In this document: positions 1 to 8,980 of the stretch, piece after piece
Layout of the letters: each line of letters opens with the position of its first letter
How positions within the stretch are numbered: position 1 is the first letter of the stretch
Source of the DNA: UBA7985 sp038141425
GTDB lineage: Bacteria; Pseudomonadota; Alphaproteobacteria; UBA7985
NCBI GenBank assembly: GCA_038141425.1
Contig: JAYQIC010000011.1
Span: 372,001 to 436,000, forward strand
Length of the DNA: 64,000 nt
Direction of reading: 5' to 3'
Position numbers and translations under genes: made by a program
The notes under the pieces: generated by a model
Databases searched by the model: none
What the model was told of the DNA's origin: nothing
Seen by the model: the letters and a program-made list of their open reading frames with translations, nothing else

Positions 1-1
1 G

Positions 2-430
2 GCCGATGGGTCGGCGGAGCAGGTGGCGCTGGCGCCATCGCTGGCCGCCGAGATGTACGGGCTGGAAATCTTCGAGGCCGACGTCAGCGATTCGAGCGAC
101 AACAACACCCGCTTCGTGCTGCTCGCGCCCGAGCCCTACAAGGTCACGGGCCGCGAAGAAAAGGTCATCACCTCGCTGGTGTTCAAGACCCGGTCGGTTC
201 CCGCGGCGCTTTACAAGGCGCTGACCGGCTTTGCCACCAATGGCGTCAACATCACCAAGCTCGAGAGCTACATCACCGACGCCCGGCATACGGTCGCGCA
301 GTTCTATACCGATATCGACGGCGCGCAGGACGACACCAACGTCGCGATTGCCCTGCAGGATCTGGCTTATTTCAGCGAGCACGTGCGGGTGCTGGGGTCA
401 TACCCGGCCTCGTCCTTCCGCAAGTCCTGA
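2..430 (+). CDS. pheA: prephenate dehydratase, C-terminal part (cut by window edge)
   Basis: This is the 3' end of a prephenate dehydratase, which converts prephenate to phenylpyruvate in phenylalanine synthesis. The frame is open from base 2 to the TGA at 428-430, so the start lies outside the window. The first visible residues end the catalytic domain (the NNTRF stretch). From about residue 50 comes an ACT regulatory domain containing GVNITKLESY, the alphaproteobacterial form of the ESRP phenylalanine-binding motif, followed by QFYTDIDG. It is therefore probably feedback-inhibited by phenylalanine. The next gene converges from the other strand. Confidence 0.9.
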   Translation, partial: ADGSAEQVALAPSLAAEMYGLEIFEADVSDSSDNNTRFVLLAPEPYKVTGREEKVITSLVFKTRSVPAALYKALTGFATNGVNITKLESYITDARHTVAQFYTDIDGAQDDTNVAIALQDLAYFSEHVRVLGSYPASSFRKS

Positions 431-478
431 GAGCTCAGACGGCAACGGTCAGACCGGCTTCACACTGAGTCCGGGAAT

Positions 479-1534
479 TCAGCGCCTTTCCGGGTCCGAG
501 GCCATCCACGATTCGATCATAAAGCGCGCGATGGAATCCCGTCGCGGCAGCCGGAAGCTGTCCGAGCCCCGGTGCGCGTTGATCTCATCCCGGCTGTACC
601 AGTCGGCGCGCTCCAGCTCCTCGGTGTTGACCTGCAGGGCTTCGGTCTCCGACCACGCAAAGAAGCCGATCATCAGCGAGTTGCTGAAGGCCCAGGGCTG
701 GGATGCCGCGTAGCGAACCCGGCCGATGCGCAGCCCGACTTCCTCGGCCACTTCCCGCACCACCGTCTGTTCGAGCGTCTCGCCGGCGTCGACATAACCA
801 GCGAGGATCGAGTGGATCGTCGGCGGGAAGTTGTGGTTGCGGGCCATGACGCAGCGCTCCCCGCTGGGGTCCTGCACCAGCATGATCGTCGCGGGATTGA
901 TGCGGGGAAAGTGCACCTCGCCGCAGTCGGCGTTGGTGCAGCGGCGTTCCAGCCCGGCACGGGCGGCTTCTGTCGGGCTGCCGCAGCGCCCGCAAAACCG
1001 GCTGCTGCGGTGCCAGGCGAGCAGATGCCGGGCATAGGCGCCGACACCGGCGAGGAAGGGGTCGAGGTTGGGTCCCACCATCCACGGGTCGATGAACTGC
1101 GCCCGAGCGCCTTCGGTCTCCGGGTTCTCATGGGCTGAAATGTCCGCTGCGAAATAGGGCGTGCCGTTGCGCAGGCCGAGGAAGACCAGCGGGTCGCTCT
1201 CGTTCAACCGGTCGCGGGGCCAACTGTGCAGGGTGTCGCCGTCGTCGCTCATCAGCACCCGCCGCCGCCATACGGGCAGAATTTCGGCTTCGTGGCTGTT
1301 CAGCGCCGCCGTAATGGCGGTCGGATCGCCGCGGTCCAGCCCGTCACGGTCAAGGCCTTCGAAGGTATAGGGCAGGGGGCTGTCTGAGAGCCGCTGCGCA
1401 GAACCGCAGAAGGCGCGGGGGGTCTGGTCATCGACGTCGCGGATCTCCGTGCGCCGCGGAACGGCGCTGGGCGAGGGGTCATCACGGTCAAGATGGGCCG
1501 GAGAAAGCGTCTTTTGCGGGTCGTCGTTGTTCAT
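479..1534 (-). CDS. nudC: NAD(+)/NADH (RNA-decapping) pyrophosphatase, NudC family
   Basis: A 351-residue Nudix hydrolase that cleaves NADH/NAD or NAD-capped RNA. It has a zinc ribbon (FCGRCGS ... RRCTNADCG), the Nudix box (GYVDAGE ... REVAEEVGL) and the NudC specificity motif as SQPWAFSNSLM (usual form SQPWPFPxS). I chose ATG 1534 (MNNDDPQ). The frame stays open much further upstream, but that stretch runs antisense to the SRP RNA and dnaX and shows no family similarity. The gene is divergent from the SRP RNA promoter only 9 bases away. Confidence 0.92.
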   Translation of the reverse strand: MNNDDPQKTLSPAHLDRDDPSPSAVPRRTEIRDVDDQTPRAFCGSAQRLSDSPLPYTFEGLDRDGLDRGDPTAITAALNSHEAEILPVWRRRVLMSDDGDTLHSWPRDRLNESDPLVFLGLRNGTPYFAADISAHENPETEGARAQFIDPWMVGPNLDPFLAGVGAYARHLLAWHRSSRFCGRCGSPTEAARAGLERRCTNADCGEVHFPRINPATIMLVQDPSGERCVMARNHNFPPTIHSILAGYVDAGETLEQTVVREVAEEVGLRIGRVRYAASQPWAFSNSLMIGFFAWSETEALQVNTEELERADWYSRDEINAHRGSDSFRLPRRDSIARFMIESWMASDPERR

Positions 1535-1542
1535 GCCTTGTC

Positions 1543-1573
1543 TTGCAAGCCGCTCGGCTGTGCTCCATATAAT
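1543..1573 (+). promoter_or_regulatory. promoter of the SRP RNA gene
   Basis: A perfect TATAAT lies at 1568-1573, with TTGCAA at 1543-1548 and a 19-base spacer. The predicted transcription start (about 1579-1581) coincides with the 5' end of the SRP RNA closing helix. Confidence 0.65.
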
Positions 1574-1578
1574 ACCGT

Positions 1579-1670
1579 GAAGGTTGGGGCGGACGTGCCT
1601 CTCGCCAACCCGGTCAGGTCCGGAAGGAAGCAGCCGTAACGAATTCGGTGCGGGTCGTTCCAATCTTCCC
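1579..1670 (+). ncRNA. ffs: signal recognition particle RNA, small bacterial type
   Basis: The conserved SRP core (GTCAGGTCC, GGAAGG and AGCAGC blocks) lies at about 1613-1636. This is the Ffh-binding asymmetric loop with its GGAA tetraloop. The ends GAAGGTTGG (1579-1587) and CCAATCTTC (1660-1668) pair over 9 bases and close the molecule. At about 92 nt it matches the small Alu-less type of Gram-negative bacteria. Placement just upstream of dnaX is common in alphaproteobacteria. Confidence 0.93.
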
Positions 1671-1756
1671 TTGAGATTTCTTCTGCCGCCCTGTGTAGCG
1701 CAATTCCACCGGAAGGGCAGGGCGCGGACACGGCGAGAACGTGGATAAAGTGGCAG

Positions 1757-3687
1757 ATGGACCCTTCCAACCAGACATCCCTGATCGATGGTGAAGCCGG
1801 CGAGTACCTCGTGCTGGCGCGGAAATACCGCCCCCGCGACTTTTCGACCCACATCGGTCAGGAGGCGCTGGTCCGAACCCTGCGCAATGCTTTTGAAACC
1901 GGCCGTCTGGCCCATGCGTTTCTGCTGTCCGGCGTTCGCGGTGTAGGCAAAACCACCACCGCGCGGATCGTGGCGCGCGCGCTCAACTGCCAGGAAGACG
2001 GCCGCACCTCGCCCGCCGCCGATCCCTGCGGAACCTGCCCGTCGTGCCTCGCCATCAGTGAAGACCGCAGCGTCGACGTAATCGAAATGGATGCGGCCAG
2101 CCACACCGGCGTCGACAACATGCGCGAAATCATGGACGGCATGAAATACGTCCCGGTTTCCTCGCGCTACAAGATCTACATCATCGATGAGGTGCATATG
2201 CTCTCCAAGGCGGCCTTCAACGCGCTGTTGAAGACGCTTGAGGAGCCGCCAGCCCACGTCAAGTTCATCTTCGCAACCACCGAAGCCGACCGCGTGCCGA
2301 TCACGGTGCGCAGCCGCTGCCAGCGCTTCGACCTGCGCCGGATTTCCGCCGAGCAGCTTGCGACGTATTTCCGTGGGCTGACCGACAAGGAAGGCGTGAC
2401 CATCAGCGACGACGCCCTGCACCTGATCGCGCAGGCCGCCGATGGGTCAGCGCGCGATGGTCTCTCGCTGCTGGATCAGGCGATTGCACTGGGTGGCGGG
2501 GCCATCGAGGTCGAGGCCGTGCGCGATATGCTCGGCCTGTCCGATTATGGCCGGCTCGTTGAGCTGTTCGAGGCCATCGCCCACGGTCAGACCGAGCAGG
2601 TGCTGTCCCTGTTTGAGGCGCTTTACAATGACGGCGCCGACCCGGCCGCGGTTGTGCGGTCTGTCGCTGAATTTGCCCACGAGCTGACCCGCCTGCACGT
2701 CACCCGGGGTGAAGCCCGTCTGACCAGCGGCGAGGGCCACCGCGAGGCCATGCTGACGCTGGCGCGCAGCCTGTCCATGGCGCAGCTGAGCCGGTTCTGG
2801 CAGGCCGCGCTGGCCGGTCTGCGCGAGGTGCAATCCGCCTTCCAGCCGTCCATGGCTGCTGAAATGGTGCTGCTGCGGCTCTGTTACCTCTCCCAGATGC
2901 CCGATCCTGGGCAGTTGGTGGAGCAGATGCGCGCCGGTGGTGCCGCGGCGAGCGCTTCGCCGACATCGCCGCAACAGCCGCCGCCCGCGCCGGCTTCGGC
3001 GCCAGACGACGGCCCGCGAGTAGCGCTGGCGCCTTCCGGTGCACCCGTGTCAGCGTCTCCGCCTTCCCCTGCACCGACCCCGCCAGCATCGCCGCCAGCA
3101 CCGCAGCCGGAAACGGCCACCGAACCGCCACCTGCCCCAGCAGAGGAAACCGGACCGCCGGACTGGGCCGATATCCCGCCCCCGATGATGCACCCGATGC
3201 GCCGGATGGCCCTGAGCCCGTGGCTGCCACGGCACCACCCTTCGCAGGCGACGCGCTTACCGAAGACGGCGATATCGCGCCAACGCCCGACCCTGAGCCC
3301 CAGACGCTGCCCGGCGGCTTCGAGGGGCTGGTCAGCCTCATCGGTGAGCAGGCTTCGGCGCTGCTGGGTGCGCAGCTGGCCGAGGACGTGCATCTGGTCC
3401 GCTTCGAGCCGCCCCGGCTGGACCTGCGCCTGACATCCCGGGCGCCGCGCGACCTGCCGCGACAGGTGCAGGAGGCCGTGCTTCGCCTGACCGGCGAGCG
3501 GCTGACGGTTGCCATTTCCGACGAAGAGGGCCAGTTACCGCTGGCCGAGGCGCGCCGCGTGGCGCGACAGGCGGAACTCGATGAAGCCACCCGCCATCCG
3601 ACGGTGCAGGCAGCTCTGCAGGCTTTCCCGAGCGCAAAAGTGCAGGATGTGCGCTACAAACCCAACGCGATCCCACAAGAGGAGTAG
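1757..3687 (+). CDS. dnaX: DNA polymerase III subunit tau/gamma (frame shift at 3179-3183)
   Basis: Clamp-loader ATPase of the replicative polymerase. Visible features are Walker A (GVRGVGKTTTAR), a zinc module ending CGTCPSC, Walker B (IYIIDEVHML) and sensor FIFATTE. A Pro/Ala-rich linker follows, then a C-terminal tau domain ending NAIPQEE. The linker begins in the frame of 1757 and the C-terminal domain continues in the -1 frame. The switch fits the C5 run 3179-3183 (ADIPPP joins PDDAPDAP). One missing C would restore the frame. A programmed -1 shift, known for dnaX in some bacteria, is possible, but no A AAA AAG-type slippery heptamer is present. ybaB follows after 4 bases. Confidence 0.9.
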
Positions 3688-3691
3688 AGCC

Positions 3692-4000
3692 GTGAAGAAC
3701 CTCGGCAACATGATGAAGCAGGCGCAGGCGATGCAGGCCAAAATGGCCGAAATGCAGGCCAAGCTGGAGCAGATGACGGGCGAAGGCGCCGCCGGTGGCG
3801 GTATGGTCAAGGTGACGCTGACCGGCAAGGGCGAGATGCGCGGTGTTGCGATCGACCCCGCGCTGATCGACCCCGAAGAGGTCGAGGTGCTCGAAGACCT
3901 GCTGGTCGCCGCTCACAACGATGCCAAGGCCAAATCCGAAGCGATGATGGCCGAAGAGATGAAGGCCGTGACCGGCGGCCTGCAGCTGCCCCCGGCATGA
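3692..4000 (+). CDS. ybaB: nucleoid-associated protein, YbaB/EbfC family
   Basis: A 102-residue small DNA-binding protein that forms tweezer-like dimers on the nucleoid. It has a Met/Gln-rich coiled coil near the N-terminus (MMKQAQAMQAKMAEMQAK) and the family core GMVKVTLTGKGEMRGVAIDP. The start is GTG 3692 (residues MKNLGNMMKQ), 4 bases after the dnaX stop and preceded by AGAGGAG. Upstream sequence in the same frame is a shadow of dnaX. It lies in the classic dnaX-ybaB-recR operon. Confidence 0.93.
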   Translation: MKNLGNMMKQAQAMQAKMAEMQAKLEQMTGEGAAGGGMVKVTLTGKGEMRGVAIDPALIDPEEVEVLEDLLVAAHNDAKAKSEAMMAEEMKAVTGGLQLPPA

Positions 4001-4016
4001 AAATGCCCTTCTAGGC

Positions 4017-4622
4017 ATGATCCTCAACGACCTTGAGCCGCTGCTGCGCCTGCTCGGGCGTCTGCCCGGGGTTGGCCCGCGCTCGGCGCGGCGGCTGGCG
4101 CTGGAGCTGATCCAGAACAAGGAAGCGCTGATGCGGCCGCTGGCCCGGTCGCTGCTGGATACGGCCGATGCCGTGCGCGGGTGCAGCGCCTGCGGTAACC
4201 TCGATACCGAGGACCCGTGCCGGATCTGTCTGTCGCCGACGCGGCTGGGTGAGGACGGCAAGGCGGTGCTCTGCGTGGTGGAAACCGTCAGCGACCTGTG
4301 GGCGCTGGAGCGCTCGGGCAGCTTCAAGGGCCGGTATCACGTGCTTGGCGGTACCCTGTCCGCGCTTGATGGCCGTGGGCCGGACCAGCTGCGGGTCGGC
4401 AGCCTGCTCGAACGGGTGCGTCGGGGCGAAGCGCGCGAGGTCATCCTTGCGCTGTCGGCCACGGTCGACGGCCAGACGACGGCCCATTATCTCGCAGAAC
4501 GGTTGCGGGAACTGGGCGCCGAGGTCAGCGCCGTCGCGCAGGGCGTGCCGGTGGGCGGCTCGCTGGAATACCTCGATGACGGCACGTTGCTCGCTGCGAT
4601 GAACGCCCGCCGCTCGGTCTGA
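4017..4622 (+). CDS. recR: recombination mediator RecR
   Basis: A 201-residue protein that with RecO/RecF loads RecA at gaps. It has a helix-hairpin-helix at the N-terminus (RLPGVGPRSARRLAL), a zinc finger (CSACGNLDTEDPCRIC) and a Toprim domain beginning LCVVE and containing GRYHVLGG. Length and domain order are standard. It is 16 bases after ybaB and probably co-transcribed with it. Confidence 0.96.
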   Translation: MILNDLEPLLRLLGRLPGVGPRSARRLALELIQNKEALMRPLARSLLDTADAVRGCSACGNLDTEDPCRICLSPTRLGEDGKAVLCVVETVSDLWALERSGSFKGRYHVLGGTLSALDGRGPDQLRVGSLLERVRRGEAREVILALSATVDGQTTAHYLAERLRELGAEVSAVAQGVPVGGSLEYLDDGTLLAAMNARRSV

Positions 4623-4628
4623 GCGGCG

Positions 4629-5099
4629 TCAGGCTTCGTCAGGCTTGACCAGCACCACCGTGGCGCCGTCGACATCGGCGATTTTGCCGAAACTCCCGAC
4701 CTTGAAGCTTTCATCTGAGCGTGCGCGCCAGACGGTGTCACCGACCCGGACTGACCCCGTAGCCCCGGCGCGGATTGCTCGGTGAACCTCCACAACCTGC
4801 CCGACCATGGACGCACCACGGTCGTTGAGATCCGTGTCTTCGCTCTGGCTCAGGAAGCGTTTCCAGACATTGCGGCCGAGGATCAGCCCCAGCAGCGATG
4901 ACAAGCCGAACAGCAGCAGGTTGACCCACGGCAAATCACCGGGGATCAGCCAGGCCAGCAGCGCGGTCAGCAGGGCGCCGACGCCGAACCACAGCATCAT
5001 GGTCCCCGGCATCAGCATTTCGATCACCAGCAGCACACAGCCGATGGCCAGCCAGAACCACGGCGCGGCGAGCAGGTCGGTTACTTGCGTCAGTTCCAC
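4629..5099 (-). CDS. NfeD family membrane protein
   Basis: A 156-residue protein with two or three N-terminal membrane segments (about residues 12-75) and a C-terminal soluble OB-fold domain (from GASMVGQVVEV to the end), as in short NfeD/YbbK proteins. These partner SPFH/stomatin proteins in membrane microdomains and quality control. The SPFH gene lies immediately upstream (5-base gap), so the two form an operon. It converges on recR with a 6-base gap. Confidence 0.88.
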   Translation of the reverse strand: MELTQVTDLLAAPWFWLAIGCVLLVIEMLMPGTMMLWFGVGALLTALLAWLIPGDLPWVNLLLFGLSSLLGLILGRNVWKRFLSQSEDTDLNDRGASMVGQVVEVHRAIRAGATGSVRVGDTVWRARSDESFKVGSFGKIADVDGATVVLVKPDEA

Positions 5100-5104
5100 G
5101 GCTC

Positions 5105-6031
5105 TTACTTCTCCTGCTGTTGCTCGAGCGCGGCCTTGGCCAGCTCGGTCACACCGCCAATGGCGCCGATGACGTTGGAGGCTTCCAGCGGCATGAACAC
5201 CAGCTTGTTGTTGTTCGAGGTCGCCATGTCCTTCAGCGCCGTGATGTAATTGTTGGCGACGAAGTAGTTCACCGCCTGCAGGTCACCTTCGGCGATGGCC
5301 TTGGAGACCATTTCGGTGGCGCGCGCTTCGGCCTCGGCCTCACGCTCACGGGCTTCGGCGTCGCGGAAGGCGGCTTCGCGGCGACCCTCTGCTTCGAGGA
5401 TCAGCGACTGCTTCTCGCCCTCAGACTTGAGAATTTCAGCGGCCCGGAAGCCCTCGGCCTCGAGGATGTTGGCGCGCTTCTCACGCTCGGCCTTCATCTG
5501 CCGGGCCATGGCGTCGACCAGATCGCGGGGCGGGGTGATGTCCTTGATCTCCACGCGGGTGATCTTGACGCCCCACGGGTCAGAGGCGTCGTCGATAACG
5601 CGCATCAGGCTCTCGTTGATCTTGTCGCGGTTGGACAGGATCTCGTCGAGGTCCATGGAGCCGACCACGGTTCGGATGTTGGTCATGGTCAGGTTGACCA
5701 CGGCGCGGGTCAAGTTGCGGACCTGATAGGCTGCGCGCGGGGTGTCCACGACCTGATAGAAGACCACGCCGTCGACCGTTACCATGGCGTTGTCTTTGGA
5801 AATCACTTCCTGGCTGGGGATGTCCAGCACCTGCTCCATCACGTTCATCTTGACCCCGATGCGGTCGAAGAACGGCACGATGATGTGCAGGCCGGGGTCG
5901 AGCAGACGGGTGAACTTACCGAAGCGTTCGACCGTCCATTCGTTCCCCTGCGGGATCGACTTGACGGCGCCGGTCACGATGAAGATCGCCACCAGGAACA
6001 CAGCGACGATGGTGATCGAGCTGAAGTTCAT
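5105..6031 (-). CDS. qmcA: SPFH/stomatin-like protein (QmcA/paraslipin type)
   Basis: Membrane-anchored SPFH protein, about 308 residues. It has one N-terminal membrane helix (SSITIVAVFLVAIFIV), an SPFH domain (IPQGNEWTVERFGKF ... DGVVFYQVVDTPRAAY) and a long Ala/Glu-rich coiled coil (AEREKRANILEAEG and onward). I chose ATG 6031 (MNFSSITIV). A TTG at 6067 would add 12 residues. It is co-transcribed with nfeD downstream. The pair acts in membrane protein quality control by family analogy. Confidence 0.9.
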   Translation of the reverse strand: MNFSSITIVAVFLVAIFIVTGAVKSIPQGNEWTVERFGKFTRLLDPGLHIIVPFFDRIGVKMNVMEQVLDIPSQEVISKDNAMVTVDGVVFYQVVDTPRAAYQVRNLTRAVVNLTMTNIRTVVGSMDLDEILSNRDKINESLMRVIDDASDPWGVKITRVEIKDITPPRDLVDAMARQMKAEREKRANILEAEGFRAAEILKSEGEKQSLILEAEGRREAAFRDAEAREREAEAEARATEMVSKAIAEGDLQAVNYFVANNYITALKDMATSNNNKLVFMPLEASNVIGAIGGVTELAKAALEQQQEK

Positions 6032-6261
6032 GAAAAAACCAAAGATTTCCAATGTCTTACTCCTCAAAGGGATTCCATGGACAGCCTAGGCCAGCCCACG
6101 CATGCTTTACAGTTGATATGCTGACGCAGAGCGGCCTTTGCAAGGTTTCTCACACGCATCAGGCACGCTACCCCGTCGCGCCCCTGCGCGCTTGTCAGCA
6201 GCCGGTCAGGGGGGATACCTAAGGGCCACGACCCTTAATTCTGCCGCAAAAAGTCTCGCCC

Positions 6262-6801
6262 ATGACAGTTCTGGACATCCTGATCGCGCCGCACCCGACG
6301 CTCAAGGCCAAGGCCAAGCCCGTCGAAACCATCGACGATGGTCTGCGCCAGCTGCTCGATAACATGCTGGAAACCATGTACGACGCGCCCGGGATCGGCC
6401 TCGCTGCGAACCAGGTCGGCGACCTGCAGCGGGTGCTGGTGATGGACTGCGGCTCCCGGAGCGAGGATGAAGCCCCGCGGCCGATGAAGATCATCAACCC
6501 GCAGATTACCGGCATTTCCGAGGAAATGAGCAGCTACGAGGAAGGCTGCCTCAGCATCCCCGAGCAGTACGCCGATGTCGAACGTCCGGCGGCGGTGCAG
6601 GTGCGCTATCAGGACGAGACCGGCGCCCAGCAGGAACAGATTTTCACCGGGCTGGAAGCGACCTGCATCCAGCACGAAATCGACCACCTCGACGGCATTC
6701 TGTTCATCGACCACCTCAGCAACCTCAAGCGCAACATGCTGATGAAGAAGCTGCGCAAGCTGCTCAAGGAGCGCGAGGAAGACGCGGCGGCCGATGGTTG
6801 A
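6262..6801 (+). CDS. def: peptide deformylase
   Basis: A 179-residue metalloenzyme removing the N-formyl group from nascent proteins. All three family motifs are present: GIGLAANQ, EGCLSIP (metal-binding Cys) and QHEIDHLDG (two His and the catalytic Glu). It ends in a basic/acidic helix (KLLKEREEDAAADG). It begins a def-(unknown)-fmt-truA run, matching the usual def-fmt pairing. Confidence 0.96.
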   Translation: MTVLDILIAPHPTLKAKAKPVETIDDGLRQLLDNMLETMYDAPGIGLAANQVGDLQRVLVMDCGSRSEDEAPRPMKIINPQITGISEEMSSYEEGCLSIPEQYADVERPAAVQVRYQDETGAQQEQIFTGLEATCIQHEIDHLDGILFIDHLSNLKRNMLMKKLRKLLKEREEDAAADG

Positions 6802-6888
6802 GGGCACGGGCCAACCGGCTCAAACGCGCCGCTGGACGCACAGTGGGCCATCGGTGCGCTGGAGGTAACCGACGCCTTTGGCCGTGTC

Positions 6889-7280
6889 GTGCCCATCACC
6901 CTTCGCTACAACACCGGTTTTCTCGATGCCGCCGTCCGAGCCAGTGTCGCGGACTGCGTGACCTTCTTCTGGCGCTTTGAAGACGACCCGCTGATGGGGG
7001 CGGGCGGTCCCGATCCGGAGATGGAAGCCGGCCTGGCGGCTATGGAGGCCGCGATCACCGATGCGATCCCGGGCGATGGCGGGTCGCTGGTCGCGGTCCG
7101 GCTCGGCAACGGCATGGTCGAGTACGCCGTCGCGTTTTCACCGAAGCCGCCCACGAGAGCTTTGCCGAAGGCTTTGAGCCGCCCGAAGCCTTCTTCAACA
7201 AATTCGCCGCGCAGCAGTTCGCCCACGGCCACGAGTTCTGGCCCGAATACCTGCCGCCGGGCTTTGAAACCAAGGGCTGA
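6889..7280 (+). CDS. unrecognised protein between def and fmt (frame shift at 7135-7138)
   Basis: I do not recognise this gene. Coding sequence reads ITLRYNTGFLDAAVRASVAD and onward in one frame to about 7134. It then continues one frame back as TEAAHESFAEGFEPPEAFF to LPPGFETKG and a TGA at 7278-7280, 3 bases before fmt. The T4 run 7135-7138 is the likely site of one missing base. GTG 6889 is the first in-frame start. However, coding-like residues (AQWAIGALEVTDAFGRV) precede it without a start codon, so the true start may be ATG 6795 plus a second error. The joined product is acidic and cytosolic. Confidence 0.6.
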
Positions 7281-7283
7281 GCC

Positions 7284-8210
7284 GTGCGCGTGGTGTTCAT
7301 GGGCACACCGGCCTTTGCGGTCGAAGCGCTGCGGTCGCTGATCGACGCGGGCCACGAGGTGGTCTGTGCCTATGCGCAGCCGCCCCGCCCCGCGCGACGC
7401 GGGCAGAAGGAGCAGCCATCGCCCGTGCAGGCCTTTGCCGAGGCGGCCGGACTCCCCGTACGGACGCCTTTGAACTTCCGCGAGCAAGCCGACCGGGACG
7501 CCTTCGCCGCGTTGCAGGCCGACATCGCAGTGGTAGTCGCCTACGGCCTGATCCTGCCCCAGGCGGTGCTGGACGCGCCACGACGCGGATGCCTGAACAT
7601 CCACGCGAGCCTGCTTCCGCGATGGCGGGGCGCTGCGCCCATCCACCGCGCGATCGAGGCAGGGGACAGCGAGACCGGGGTCGGGATCATGCAGATGGAA
7701 GCCGGGCTGGACACTGGCCCGGTGCTGCTGGAAGACCGGCTCAGCATCTGTCCGACCGAGACCACCGGCGCGCTGCATGACCGGCTGGCGGCGCTGGGTG
7801 GGCGCCTGATCGTGCAGGCGTTGGAGCAGCTCGACAGCCTCTCACCGACCCCGCAGGCCGAGACCGGGCAGACCTACGCCGCCAAGATCGACAAGGCCGA
7901 AACCCGCATCCGCTGGGACGCACCCGCGGCCGTGGTGCGGCAACGGATCAACGCCTTTTCACCCTTCCCCGGCGCGTGGTTCGAGCGCGAGGGCGAGCGG
8001 ATCAAGGCCTTGCGCGCCGACGCCGGTACCGCGACAGCTGCGCCCGACACGGCTGCCGGGATGGTGCTCGCGGGACCGGGCCTGCAAATCGCCTGTGGCG
8101 ATGGCCAGAGCGTGGCCCTGCTCGACGTGCAGCGCGCGGGCAAGACCACTGCCAGCGCCGAAGATTTCCTGCGCGGCAGCCCGATCGCCCCCGGCACGAG
8201 GCTCGACTGA
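7284..8210 (+). CDS. fmt: methionyl-tRNA formyltransferase
   Basis: A 308-residue enzyme that formylates initiator Met-tRNA. It has MGTPAFAVEAL at the N-terminus, the catalytic region NIHASLLPRWRGAAPIHRAI (Asn, His) and GVGIMQMEAGLDTGPVL. A C-terminal OB-fold domain starts around residue 205 (KIDKAETRI). The start is GTG 7284. It overlaps truA by one base (TGATG at 8208-8212), indicating translational coupling. Confidence 0.95.
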   Translation: MRVVFMGTPAFAVEALRSLIDAGHEVVCAYAQPPRPARRGQKEQPSPVQAFAEAAGLPVRTPLNFREQADRDAFAALQADIAVVVAYGLILPQAVLDAPRRGCLNIHASLLPRWRGAAPIHRAIEAGDSETGVGIMQMEAGLDTGPVLLEDRLSICPTETTGALHDRLAALGGRLIVQALEQLDSLSPTPQAETGQTYAAKIDKAETRIRWDAPAAVVRQRINAFSPFPGAWFEREGERIKALRADAGTATAAPDTAAGMVLAGPGLQIACGDGQSVALLDVQRAGKTTASAEDFLRGSPIAPGTRLD

Positions 8211-8980
8211 TGCCCCGGTTCGCCATCCGGCTGGAGTATGACGGCACGCCCTACATGGGCTGGCAGTATCAGGAGCACGGGCCCTCGGTACAGGGTGCCG
8301 TCATCGATGCTTTCCGCGAATTCACCGGTGAGACCCTGACCGTCCACGCCAGCGGCCGCACCGACGCCGGGGTGCATGCGCTCGGACAGGTGATCCATGT
8401 CGATATCGAGGGTGACCGGTTCGATGCCAACCGCATCCGCGAGGCGCTCAACGGCTGCCTGCGCCCGCATCCGATTTCAGCGCTGGAGGTGATCGAGGTC
8501 GACGATGCGTTCCACGCCCGGTTTGAATGCACCGGGCGAGCCTACCGCTACATCATCGTCAACCGTCGCCCCGGGCTGGCGCTGGAGCGGGATCGGGCTT
8601 GGCTGGTGCGCTCACCGCTGGACGCCGAAGCCATGCACGAGGCTGCACAGGCCCTGGTCGGACACCACGATTTTACATCTTTCCGCGCCATCATCTGTCA
8701 GGCCAAGACCCCGGTGAAGACCCTCGACACGCTGCGGGTCTGGCGCACGGGCGAGCGCGTGATCGTTGAGACTGCCGCGCGCTCCTTCCTGCACAATCAG
8801 GTGCGCAATATGGTCGGCACGCTGGTCGAGGTCGGCGCCGGGCGGAAGCCGGTGGACTGGGTTCGGGAGGTTCTGGAAGCCCGGGACCGGCAGGTCAGCG
8901 GCCCCAAGGCCCCCGCCTGCGGGCTCTACTTCATGCGGGCAAGCTACCCGGCGAAGTACCGCTGGAGCAGCGACGCGTAG
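8210..8980 (+). CDS. truA: tRNA pseudouridine(38-40) synthase TruA
   Basis: A 256-residue enzyme isomerising uridines 38-40 in the anticodon arm. The catalytic Asp lies in SGRTDAGVHALGQV. Other family signatures are RLEYDGTPYMGWQ and HNQVRNMVGTL. The start is ATG 8210, overlapping the fmt stop. The frame is open further upstream but that is fmt shadow. Its 3' end overlaps the convergent dapE by 37 bases. Confidence 0.95.
   Translation: MPRFAIRLEYDGTPYMGWQYQEHGPSVQGAVIDAFREFTGETLTVHASGRTDAGVHALGQVIHVDIEGDRFDANRIREALNGCLRPHPISALEVIEVDDAFHARFECTGRAYRYIIVNRRPGLALERDRAWLVRSPLDAEAMHEAAQALVGHHDFTSFRAIICQAKTPVKTLDTLRVWRTGERVIVETAARSFLHNQVRNMVGTLVEVGAGRKPVDWVREVLEARDRQVSGPKAPACGLYFMRASYPAKYRWSSDA

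Noticed and set aside
1535..2422. Upstream extension of the NudC reading frame
   Set aside because: It runs antisense through the SRP RNA and dnaX and adds no family motif; ATG 1534 gives a normal protein.
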